Assembly (NCBI GenBank): GCA_900498135.1
Contig: LR026961.1
Coordinates: 3,256,463 to 3,305,485, forward strand
DNA length: 49,023 bases
DNA from: an uncultured Desulfatiglans sp.
Lineage (GTDB): Bacteria > Desulfobacterota > DSM-4660 > Desulfatiglandales > Desulfatiglandaceae
Direction of reading: 5' to 3'
Shown: piece after piece, positions 42,583 through 49,023 of the stretch
Layout of the letters: every line of letters starts with the position of its first letter
Position numbering within the stretch: the stretch's first letter is position 1
Made by a program: the position numbers and the translations under genes
The notes under the pieces: model-generated
Database searches by the model: none
Told to the model about the DNA's origin: nothing
Seen by the model: only the letters and a program-made list of their open reading frames with translations

Positions 42583-45057
42583 TCATTCGTAATGTGTTTT
42601 GTTTTTGAAAAGGCCCATAAAAACAGTCAAAGCCAGGGCCAACCCATAGAATGCGAACATGGCTTCAAGGCCGGAAAGCCCGAAGGCCTTTCCTCCTGAA
42701 TAGACCAGGCTCGCGACCCCCAGCCCGAGCGCCATCGGGTAGATCATCGAAAAGAGCATCCACTTCAAGGCGCCCGCCTGGATCTTCACCGCGATGCCGG
42801 CGGCAAGGCACGGCGGATAGAGCACCATAAACAGCATCAATGCCAGGGCGTGGAGCGAGGTCAGTTCGCTTTCCTCTCTTGCCATTCGCTGCTCGAGGGT
42901 TTCACCGCTCTTTCCCTGCTCGTACAGCGCCCCCAAGGTGGCCACGCTGCTTTCCTTGGCCGCAAGTGCGCTGAGGAGCGCAACATTGATACGCCAGTTG
43001 AAACCGGCCGCGCTCGTGAAGGGCTCCAGCCGCTTTCCGAGCCATCCCAGGGAACTGTTGTCGATCCGCTCCTTGCGCATAGTTTGCAAGAGCTCCCTGC
43101 GCGTTTGATGGAGCTTTTTGAAGGCCCGGTTCACCTGCCTGGCATCTCTGTCTTTTACCGGCTGAACGATTTGAAAATAGAGGGGATCACGGCGCCTGAA
43201 TTCCTCCGCGAGAGATTCCATCGCCCCCTGGCCGGAGGTCTTCATCCGGGCATTTCTGTAGGCATCCCAATACAAGATGAGATCCATGATGCGCTCTTCG
43301 TCGCGGAGCTCTTGCGTATACGGGGTGCCTCCGATCCCCTTGAAGAAGGACTCCAGGGCAGTCTCTTTCAGCTTGCGATAGTGGTCCATTCTTTCGCTGC
43401 TCAGTCCTGGAAACTGCAGCAGTGCGAAAAGGACCACGGCGACGGCCGCCACGATCGTGCTGATCTTACGCAGGAAGAGCCATACCCGCTCCACCGCCCG
43501 CCCCAGAACGCCTCGCAGCGTAGGCAGATGATAGGGCGGCATTTCCAAGACGAACGGCGCCGTTTCCTTGTCCTTCAGGACGGTTAGGGTCAATATTTTG
43601 GCGATGGGCAACACCAGCAGGAGGCTGATCGTGGAGATGAAAAACATGGCCCAGGCGGCGTGGGCGGCGAAATATAGGTTGATTAGAAGGACATAAAGCG
43701 GCACCTTGGCTAGGCAGTTGAGAAGCGGGATGACGAGGATGGTCGCCAGGCGTGAGCGTTCGTCGGGAATTCCCTTGCAAGCCATGACTCCCGGCACGGC
43801 GCAGCCCCCAACGTAAATGCCCCCCAGGACCATCGGCAGGGTGGATTGCCCATGCAGGCCGAAGCGGTTGAACACCCGGTCCATGATAAAGGCCATGCGC
43901 GGCATGTATCCGCTGTCTTCGAGGATGGCGATGCAGCTGAAAAGGATGAAAAATATGGGAATGTAGTTTAAAAGCGCATTGATGCTGTCCACGAACCAGA
44001 GCGCGAAAGACCGCATTAAAGGGATGTCGATGAAGCCCGGTGCCGGTGCGGCGTCCTCCACCAGGTCGCGCAGCCCTGCCAGAATAGGCCAGGTAAGGCC
44101 CGTCAGACGATATCCCTGGACGATCGAAAGGTAGTAGAGGAGCCAGATGACCCCGATGAGGATTGCAGGCCCCAGCACCCTGTGGCACACGAACCGGTCC
44201 AGGGTATCGGACAGGGGGCGGGCGGCCATTGACCGAGGTTCGATGGATGATGCCGCGATTTCGTCGGCTGTCTGATAGCGGCGGTTGGCGATGTGGATCT
44301 CGGGCATTTCATCGGATCGTGCGGTAAAATCCGCCCGGTTCTTGGCTACGGTTTCCAAGAAGACCGCCGGAGCTGGGTGGTTTTCCTCGACCAGCCGCTG
44401 GGCTTCTAAGTCCCCTTCCATCAGTTTGATAGCCAGCCATCGAAGGGGGTAGTTTTCCCCGAGGGTGGTCTCGGATGCGAGCCTTTCTCGTATCTCGCGC
44501 AGAAACGGCTCCATCCGCCCATAGTCGATGCGCGCTCCTTTTGCGGGTTCGTCCTCCTTGGAAAGGGCAGCGATCGCTTCGACCAATGCGGCTTTTCCAC
44601 GGCCGAATTTCATCGAGGTGGGGACGACACGGACTCCGAGCCTGTCGGCAAGCCGTCCGGCATCGATCTTGACCCCGCGCTTTTCTGCTACGTCCATCAT
44701 GTTTAGATTCAGGATGAGCGGGATGTTCATCTCTATCAGTTGGAAGGTGAGATAGAGGCAGCGTTTCAAGTTCGAGGCATCCGCCACATTGACCACCACC
44801 GAAGGCCGTTCATGGAGGATAAAATCGCGCGATACCCGTTCCTCCGGAGAAAAGGACGTAAGGCTGTAGGTGCCGGGCAGGTCCACCACTCTCACTCTTG
44901 CGCCGTCGTGCTTGTACCAGCCGGTCATCTTGTCGACGGTGACACCGGGGTAATTCGCGACATGCTGGCTTGCACCCGTCAGGGCGTTGAAGAGTGTGGA
45001 CTTGCCGCAATTGGGCTGTCCGGCGAGTCCTACGAGTCGTTTTCTGGAGGTGCTCAT
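42583..45057 (-). CDS. feoB: Ferrous iron transporter FeoB
   Basis: An 824-residue inner-membrane protein. The N-terminal G domain has GQPNCGKST (about residues 12-20), VVDLPGTYSL and NMMD, and is followed by helical sequence to about residue 270. The membrane part starts near 300 and includes FILFSCIAILEDSGYMPRMAFIMDRVF and the metal-site Cys in GGCAVPGVMACKGI. A ~130-residue soluble insertion (about 555-690) separates the last helices, as in longer FeoB proteins. The start is the ATG at 45057, which overlaps the feoA stop (TGATG); a GTG one codon earlier is also in frame. It imports ferrous iron, as expected for an anaerobe. Confidence 0.97.
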   Translation of the reverse strand: MSTSRKRLVGLAGQPNCGKSTLFNALTGASQHVANYPGVTVDKMTGWYKHDGARVRVVDLPGTYSLTSFSPEERVSRDFILHERPSVVVNVADASNLKRCLYLTFQLIEMNIPLILNLNMMDVAEKRGVKIDAGRLADRLGVRVVPTSMKFGRGKAALVEAIAALSKEDEPAKGARIDYGRMEPFLREIRERLASETTLGENYPLRWLAIKLMEGDLEAQRLVEENHPAPAVFLETVAKNRADFTARSDEMPEIHIANRRYQTADEIAASSIEPRSMAARPLSDTLDRFVCHRVLGPAILIGVIWLLYYLSIVQGYRLTGLTWPILAGLRDLVEDAAPAPGFIDIPLMRSFALWFVDSINALLNYIPIFFILFSCIAILEDSGYMPRMAFIMDRVFNRFGLHGQSTLPMVLGGIYVGGCAVPGVMACKGIPDERSRLATILVIPLLNCLAKVPLYVLLINLYFAAHAAWAMFFISTISLLLVLPIAKILTLTVLKDKETAPFVLEMPPYHLPTLRGVLGRAVERVWLFLRKISTIVAAVAVVLFALLQFPGLSSERMDHYRKLKETALESFFKGIGGTPYTQELRDEERIMDLILYWDAYRNARMKTSGQGAMESLAEEFRRRDPLYFQIVQPVKDRDARQVNRAFKKLHQTRRELLQTMRKERIDNSSLGWLGKRLEPFTSAAGFNWRINVALLSALAAKESSVATLGALYEQGKSGETLEQRMAREESELTSLHALALMLFMVLYPPCLAAGIAVKIQAGALKWMLFSMIYPMALGLGVASLVYSGGKAFGLSGLEAMFAFYGLALALTVFMGLFKNKTHYE

Positions 45058-45278
45058 CACTGTTCCACTTCGACGAAACGGGCTTCTTCGTGACGGAGGC
45101 TAATGAAATAACCATCCAACTCGAGTTCCATGGGGTCCTCAAGCGGGGCGTTGCGGATTACACGCACCTGCAGCCCCGGATAAATCCCCATGTCCAAAAG
45201 CCTCTGCCCCAATCTGTTTCCGGCCGGCAATCGCCTGATCCGACATTCACCCCCGGGCTTCATTTCATTCAGTGTCAT
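45057..45278 (-). CDS. feoA: Ferrous iron transport protein FeoA
   Basis: A 73-residue SH3-like protein that supports FeoB in the cytoplasm. The sequence MTLNEMKPGGECRIRRLPAG, RLLDMGIYPGLQVRVIRNAPLEDPMELELDGYFISLRHEEA is typical throughout. It is preceded by GAGGAAGG at good spacing and by a structured leader with a terminator. The stop overlaps the feoB start. Confidence 0.95.
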   Translation of the reverse strand: MTLNEMKPGGECRIRRLPAGNRLGQRLLDMGIYPGLQVRVIRNAPLEDPMELELDGYFISLRHEEARFVEVEQ

Positions 45279-45309
45279 CTCGCGCCTTCCTCTTCAGGGT
45301 TTTGAAAAC

Positions 45310-45356
45310 AAAAAAGGCGCTGCCTGATACGCGTGGTGCGTTCAAAGCGGCGCCTT
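45310..45356 (-). terminator. Leader terminator/attenuator ahead of feoA
   Basis: On the minus strand, AAGGCGC (45356-45350) pairs with GCGCCTT (45320-45314) and is followed by six T (45315-45310), a standard intrinsic terminator lying about 30 bp before the feoA start. The loop holds a smaller stem ACGC/GCGT. Upstream, GGGCGC (45372-45367) can pair with GCGCC of the same left arm, giving a competing hairpin. This is the layout of a transcription attenuator or riboswitch; the ligand is unknown. Confidence 0.6.
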
Positions 45357-45446
45357 CACTTCCTCCGCGCCCAAGTTATGAATGGGCCGAAGACCGTAAG
45401 ACATATCTTTTCAAATTAGAAAAACAAAACTAAAAAATATGTACCT

Positions 45447-45474
45447 AAAATACTTGTCTACGGCTTTTTGTCAA
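45447..45474 (-). promoter_or_regulatory. Probable feoAB promoter
   Basis: Minus strand: TTGACA (45474-45469), a 16-bp spacer, TATTTT (45452-45447), then TTAGGTAC nearby. It gives a leader of ~165 bases that contains the attenuator. Confidence 0.6.
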
Positions 45475-45491
45475 GCATTTTTTTTGAACGG

Positions 45492-45803
45492 TCAATCCGG
45501 GTCGATCAGCACCTCAGTCAGCTGTTTGCGCAGCCGTTCAAGGGCCTTGGATTTGAAGGCCTTCCGGCTTTCATCCAGGACGTCGATCGCCTCCCGGACT
45601 GCCTTCTCGAGCCGACGCTCCCGCGCCCGTTTGGGGCATCGGTCCATGAGGGTCCTTAAATGCGGTTCCGCGAGTTTTCCCTCCATCAGGGATGTGATAA
45701 GGCAGCAGTGAAGGTCGAGGCCCTGTTGCAGCTCTTTGACACTTGTGCTGAGTGCGACCAGTAGATCTTTGTGATTATTTTCCACGATAATATTAGAAAC
45801 CAA
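45492..45803 (-). CDS. Hypothetical helical protein of the feo locus
   Basis: A 103-residue soluble, mostly helical and charged protein (HKDLLVALSTSVKELQQGLDLHCCLITSLMEGKL, RRLEKAVREAIDVLDESRKAFKSKALERLRKQLTEVLI). The start is uncertain: TTG at 45803 or GTG at 45785, neither with a strong ribosome site. I do not recognise the family. The CC pair in LHCC might bind metal. It lies between the DtxR-type regulator and feoA on the same strand, with a TTAG/CTAA palindrome just upstream, so shared metal control is plausible. Confidence 0.6.
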   Translation of the reverse strand: MVSNIIVENNHKDLLVALSTSVKELQQGLDLHCCLITSLMEGKLAEPHLRTLMDRCPKRARERRLEKAVREAIDVLDESRKAFKSKALERLRKQLTEVLIDPD

Positions 45804-45811
45804 TTTTAATA

Positions 45812-45825
45812 TTAGTATATTCTAA
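45812..45825. promoter_or_regulatory. Candidate metalloregulator box
   Basis: TTAGTATATTCTAA, arms TTAG and CTAA six bases apart, nine bases upstream of the hypothetical gene. Related TTAG/CTAA pieces lie ahead of the DtxR-type gene (46499-46530). DtxR-family boxes often have such arms; assignment is tentative. Confidence 0.4.
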
Positions 45826-45930
45826 CAATATTCCCAAAAAAATATGCTCAAAGAGACCTTCCAGCGCAAAGCCGCCCACAGTCGAAAACGTCCTTCATTT
45901 GCGGCGCGGCATCAAATTGCGACCCCGCCT

Positions 45931-46485
45931 TCATTGTGCCTCACCCTCTTCGGAATCGAGCTGGTGCTTGAATTCACAAGAAAAGGAAGTGCTGCGCGCC
46001 TGACATTTATCAGGTCGATGCCCGTGCAGGCGGTATTCCTCGAAGTAGTTCAGCCAGCTTTCTCCCGTTCGCGGACATGTGCGGATAAACTCGATGAAGT
46101 CGGTCAAGCTGTCCAGTGCGGCAGGGCTCAGCGCGTGCTCCATTTTGCAGGCGTCTTCATCCGCTGTGGCGAAGTCGACTCGAAGGATTTCGGTCAAAAA
46201 CTCCCGCAGGATTTCGTGCCGCCGCCGCATTTCTCTTCCGACACTGACCCCTTCCTCGGTCAGTTCCACATATTCATATTTCTCGTAATGAACCATGCCG
46301 CGCTCATTCAGCGTCTTCAGCATGCTCGTGACAGTGGGCATTTTGACATCCATCCGTCTGGCGATATCCTTGACCCGGATGACCCTCTTGTCCTGGCTGA
46401 GATCGAAAATCGCCTCGAGATAATCTTCCATGACGGATGTCAAAGGTTTCCCTCTGGAATTTTCTCCGGCACAGCCGTTTACCAT
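45931..46485 (-). CDS. DtxR/MntR-family metal-dependent regulator
   Basis: A 184-residue regulator; the ATG at 46485 follows GAGGA. The N-terminal winged helix is VMEDYLEAIFDLSQDKRVIRVKDIARRMDVKMPTVTSMLKTLNERGMVHYEKYEYVELTEEG (residues ~18-78). The dimerisation/metal domain has RRRHEILREFL and ATADEDACKMEHALSP. The Cys in DACKMEH matches iron-type DtxR/IdeR proteins, where manganese-type MntR has an acidic residue, so iron sensing is more likely. A C-terminal tail of ~50 residues contains CP, HGHRPDKC and CEF and may add a metal site. It probably controls the feo locus beside it. Confidence 0.9.
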   Translation of the reverse strand: MVNGCAGENSRGKPLTSVMEDYLEAIFDLSQDKRVIRVKDIARRMDVKMPTVTSMLKTLNERGMVHYEKYEYVELTEEGVSVGREMRRRHEILREFLTEILRVDFATADEDACKMEHALSPAALDSLTDFIEFIRTCPRTGESWLNYFEEYRLHGHRPDKCQARSTSFSCEFKHQLDSEEGEAQ

Positions 46486-46572
46486 AACATCCTCGATATT
46501 AGCAATGTATAACTTAATTTCATTTGACTAATAACCGATGTCCTCCCGTCTTGTCAAGCATTAACACATTAA

Positions 46573-46679
46573 GGGGTCGGACCAAGATAATATATTAATA
46601 TTACAAGCAATTATGCCATATAAAAGCCTATTTCGGAGCTTAAAAGGCCCATTTTGAGGGAGAAAAGGGGTTCCTAATC
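46573..46679 (+). repeat. GGTCSGACC element, copy 13 (forward)
   Basis: About 107 bp, starting GGGGTCGGACCAAG and containing GGAGCTTAAAAGG. It lies 88 bp from the 5' side of the DtxR-type gene. To the right it faces the 3' end of the lipoprotein gene at 46768. Confidence 0.88.
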
Positions 46680-46767
46680 AAAGGCTACTTACTCTCCCTG
46701 CCGCAGTCATGGAGAATATTTCCGTTTAATATCAATTTGTTGAACTAATTTAAGCTGCCGAAATACT

Positions 46768-47430
46768 TTATCGCCTTCTGCCGTTCTGTTGGGTGCTATT
46801 TTTGGTTCTTAGAGGGTTGAACGTTTTCTTGTCATTTTGTTTGTTATATCTCTTGTTATATCCGTGGCTCCTTTCTTCTTGGACATGGTTTTTTCTCATG
46901 CTTTGATCCGCTTGATAATTTGTGCGTCTGTTTTCCAAATTTCTACGAATATAACGATGATTTATATTTTGATTAATGTTGCCGTATTTTTCTTCATGAT
47001 CTTGCCGTTTTTTATTTCTATGATGATCACTTGGATGGTTTTTATGTTCTTTTCTATGATCTTTGTGGTGATCTTTATATTCATATCGGTATGGTTCATT
47101 ATGTTTTTTATGATTATATTCGTAGTGATGAGATTTATATCTGACATGTCGTGGATAATGATTGCTAGGGAGCGGCTTCCAACAACTGTGCTTTGTATGT
47201 CTGTATCGTGAATAATACCAACGATTGCAGTAATAGTAATAATAGCAATTGTTGTAGTAATAATAGTAATAAGGATAATATGCATCTGAGAAATAGTATG
47301 GACCAGCCAAAACAACTGTAACAGGAAGTGGGGGAATTACGTCCACATAAGTACCATGAGCTCCAATTGTAGCGGCGCATGAAATACAGCACAGAGGCAG
47401 GATTAAGATTATAAAGATAAGTTTTTTCAT
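46768..47430 (-). CDS. Tyr/His/Lys/Asn-rich predicted lipoprotein
   Basis: A 220-residue protein; the ATG at 47430 follows AGGAGG. The N-terminus is a lipoprotein signal (KLIFIILILPLCCISC, lipid-bearing Cys at about residue 18). Residues ~45-75 are extremely Tyr-rich (YYPYYYYYYNNCYYYYYC), followed by a long stretch rich in His, Lys, Asn and Arg (HHKDHRKEHKNHPSDHHRNKK). It has no known domain. Such composition suggests a surface or matrix protein that binds metal, polyphosphate or polysaccharide, but that is speculation. The gene is very AT-rich, unlike its neighbours, and is bounded by copies 13 and 14 of the dispersed element. Confidence 0.75.
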   Translation of the reverse strand: MKKLIFIILILPLCCISCAATIGAHGTYVDVIPPLPVTVVLAGPYYFSDAYYPYYYYYYNNCYYYYYCNRWYYSRYRHTKHSCWKPLPSNHYPRHVRYKSHHYEYNHKKHNEPYRYEYKDHHKDHRKEHKNHPSDHHRNKKRQDHEEKYGNINQNINHRYIRRNLENRRTNYQADQSMRKNHVQEERSHGYNKRYNKQNDKKTFNPLRTKNSTQQNGRRR

Positions 47431-47459
47431 ATGTCCTCCTTTCTTTTTTTTGTTTTTTG

Positions 47460-47566
47460 GGGGTCGGACCGAGATAAATATTGGAAAATATTATAAAAGA
47501 AAAAGAAAAAGAAGGTCTTTTTTGGTTTAGAATGCTTATTTTGACTTCATAAAAGGCCGGTTAAAT
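47460..47566 (+). repeat. GGTCSGACC element, copy 14 (forward)
   Basis: 107 bp, starting GGGGTCGGACCGAG (one change in the conserved end) and rich in A. It lies 30 bp from the start codon of the lipoprotein gene, so here the GGGGTC end faces a gene's 5' side. It may overlap that gene's promoter. Confidence 0.82.
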
Positions 47567-47854
47567 TTTACTGCGTGCCCAAGGAACTGATTTCAGTTGC
47601 GAGATAGCTGATGTGTGGGCTAGCTTGATGTCTCTCAAGTGATTTTTCAGGGATTTATTTGGGGTCCTAGAGACGACTTTCGTTCCAAACCCTCTTGCAC
47701 GGGAAAAATCCCAATCCAACATGGGAGATTACTCCGCCGGGATTGGAATCTTCAGGGCATTTTAATAATTTTGATTAACATGTTGGAGTTACATAAAATT
47801 ATCGAGTGCATCTCCAATGGAATCGGGCTGGACGGATCGTCTACGACCCCCAAA
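47567..47854. other. Spacer between inverted copies 14 and 15
   Basis: 288 bp with no supported gene. Confidence 0.4.
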
Positions 47855-47961
47855 GTTTAAACAGTTCTTTTTGGGGCTGAAAAGTCGCTTCTAAGGTCAA
47901 AATATGGCTCTAAAACATGCTATTTTCATGTAAAATCAATGTGGTAGCTTGGTCCGACCCC
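47855..47961 (-). repeat. GGTCSGACC element, copy 15 (reverse)
   Basis: 107 bp, starting GTTTAAACAG and ending GCTTGGTCCGACCCC. It lies 85 bp from the 3' end of the transposase gene. Confidence 0.88.
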
Positions 47962-48045
47962 TTTATTTCTATCTTAACCCAAGTTTGCCATTTTTTTTGC
48001 CAAGGACTGATATTTCAGTATGTTAGCCGATTTTATGGTCACTAC

Positions 48046-49023
48046 TCATTTTACGGTCGCGATTTTTTTCGGCATGGGGACCTCCTTTAGTCGCAGGTGC
48101 TGATAGATTTCCTGATGTTCGGGTTCAGCGCTGCTACAGAGGCGCAGATGCTTGCGCTGGACCGTATCCTGTTCTTTGACATTGAACTCGATGGTCAGGC
48201 GTTGGTGGGTCGAGAGGATATCTCGGACAGTGAGCCATGAACGATGGTCGCCACACAGGCGCAGCTTGTGTTCAATGACGTGCAGGATGTGGTAGGCCAG
48301 CACCGATATGAACAGGTGTGTATCAGCGCGCTGCTCCAATTGGTGGAAGTTTGGCCTGAGCCCGAGTGCAGATTTCATTGACCGAAAGGCACGTTCCACC
48401 CGGGTGAGCATGACGTAGGTTTCCCAGATTTCGAGATCGGTCCATGTCGTATGATCGGTTCGCAGGAGGTAGCAGCCTTCGAACTGGCGCTCGGTGTCGT
48501 AATGGGAACGTTTTTCCCAGGTGATGGCTTTGGCCTGGGCCTTTTTGCCAGGCCTTTGTTCAGCGATCACTTCGACGTCATAGAGTTTGGATGCGCGTGG
48601 GTATTTCTCGCGCAAGCGGCCAACCATCTCGACCACTTTGTGGTACACCTTGGTGTGGCCTTTTTTGCCGAGACCATCCTGGTAGTATTGCAAACGTTCA
48701 AGAAACAGCGTTTCCTGACGGCTTCGAATGGCTTGGTCCTTCGCCGTTCGGCCCGTACTGCGGCACAAAAGGAGGGCTTCATGCTCCAGTTGATGGCGCT
48801 TGACCTCCAGCGTGTATTGATCGGTTTGGCGGATGATCCGCATCGTCATGGTTTCGTCGGGCATAAAATCGGCCTTGCCCCGCTGCACCACGATGTAATG
48901 AAAGCCGCTGGTTTTCAGATAGGCAATGTTGTCGGCGGTGGCGATCCCGGCATCGAGGATGATCGTGCGGTCCCTGGCCAGATGGGGCCTTAGCTCCACC
49001 AGTGATTCAATGATCTGCTTGAG
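48046..49023 (-). CDS. IS1634/IS4-type DDE transposase, partial at window edge
   Basis: The last 325 residues of a transposase that continues beyond the right edge; the frame is open to base 49023. IILDAGIATADNIAYLK contains a catalytic Asp, and ETYVMLTRVERAFRSMKSALGLRP is the E-motif helix of the IS4 superfamily. The insertion HTKVYHKVVEMVGRLREKYPRASKLYDVEV between them is typical of the IS1634 group. The C-terminal part (HLFISVLAYHILHVIEHKLR) also matches. The visible part shows no frameshift, so the element may be intact. The terminal inverted repeat should lie just left of 48046; I could not define it with only one end. Confidence 0.88.
   Translation of the reverse strand, partial: LKQIIESLVELRPHLARDRTIILDAGIATADNIAYLKTSGFHYIVVQRGKADFMPDETMTMRIIRQTDQYTLEVKRHQLEHEALLLCRSTGRTAKDQAIRSRQETLFLERLQYYQDGLGKKGHTKVYHKVVEMVGRLREKYPRASKLYDVEVIAEQRPGKKAQAKAITWEKRSHYDTERQFEGCYLLRTDHTTWTDLEIWETYVMLTRVERAFRSMKSALGLRPNFHQLEQRADTHLFISVLAYHILHVIEHKLRLCGDHRSWLTVRDILSTHQRLTIEFNVKEQDTVQRKHLRLCSSAEPEHQEIYQHLRLKEVPMPKKIATVK

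Noticed and set aside
46837-47211. Hydrophobic plus-strand frame opposite the lipoprotein gene
   Set aside because: It is the antisense of the His/Lys/Tyr-rich region, which automatically yields Met/Ile/Phe-rich sequence. No ribosome site supports it.
1141-47961. Integron cassette array (attC sites) as explanation of the repeats
   Set aside because: No RYYYAAC/GTTRRRY boxes, no integrase, gene blocks of many kb and both orientations. The match to the RAYT gene end is a better explanation.
1141-47961. CRISPR array
   Set aside because: The repeats are kilobases apart, in both orientations, with no regular spacers or cas genes.

Overview
The window reads as a piece of chromosome from an anaerobic Deltaproteobacterium/Desulfobacterota-type organism. 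This is inferred from the mix of families: two TRAP carboxylate transporters, a molybdenum hydroxylase with an acyl-CoA dehydrogenase and a CoA ligase, two DUF169 proteins, a DUF2284 protein, an LbtU-like porin beside feoAB, and two kinds of transposase. Most genes are GC-rich. A ferredoxin (5321-5674) and a Tyr/His-rich lipoprotein (46768-47430) are clearly AT-rich and look foreign to their surroundings. No rRNA, tRNA or CRISPR array was seen.

Layout. 1-965: two small genes of the kind found with insertion sequences. 1141-6898: a TRAP transporter (dctQ-dctM-dctP), a 2[4Fe-4S] ferredoxin, and a broken BKACE (DUF849) gene. 6877-8738: a RAYT-type (REP-associated) HUH transposase on the minus strand, then 0.9 kb of debris. 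8721-19461: a fused hisH-hisF gene of eukaryotic type, two divergent DUF169 genes, a small Cys-rich frame interrupted by UGA, and an ABC importer operon whose binding protein holds four tandem solute-binding domains, followed by a STAS protein, permease and ATPase. 19612-22039: a DMT permease and a beta-CASP metallo-beta-lactamase protein. 22571-34903: a probable catabolic unit made of a TetR regulator with two matching operators, a MoaD-like protein, a three-subunit Mo hydroxylase, an acyl-CoA dehydrogenase with a C-terminal extension, a second TRAP transporter, an acyl-CoA ligase and a lone receiver protein. 35321-39021: PfkB kinase, DUF2284, transglutaminase-like and FAD amine oxidase-like genes. 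39840-46485: an iron locus on the minus strand (DtxR-family regulator, a hypothetical protein, feoA, feoB, a small exported protein, a DUF4198 protein and an LbtU-like porin). 46768-47430: the odd lipoprotein. 48046-49023: an IS1634/IS4-type transposase cut by the window edge.

The most striking signal is a dispersed 107-bp element, present 15 times, which begins GGGGTCGGACCAAG (core GGTCSGACC). All copies have nearly the same length. Hand alignment shows that they match, without gaps, the last ~30 codons plus 17 bases of the RAYT gene, so the transposase gene carries the element as its own 3' end. Copies flank most gene blocks. Their GGGGTC end usually lies at, or inside, the 3' end of a neighbouring gene. 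Several genes (hisHF, pfkB, the beta-CASP gene, the FAD gene and BKACE) run into the element and use a stop codon within it. This looks like a REP/RAYT-type system with an unusual, gene-3'-end-seeking, 3'-end-derived repeat, and it is my main candidate for something undescribed.
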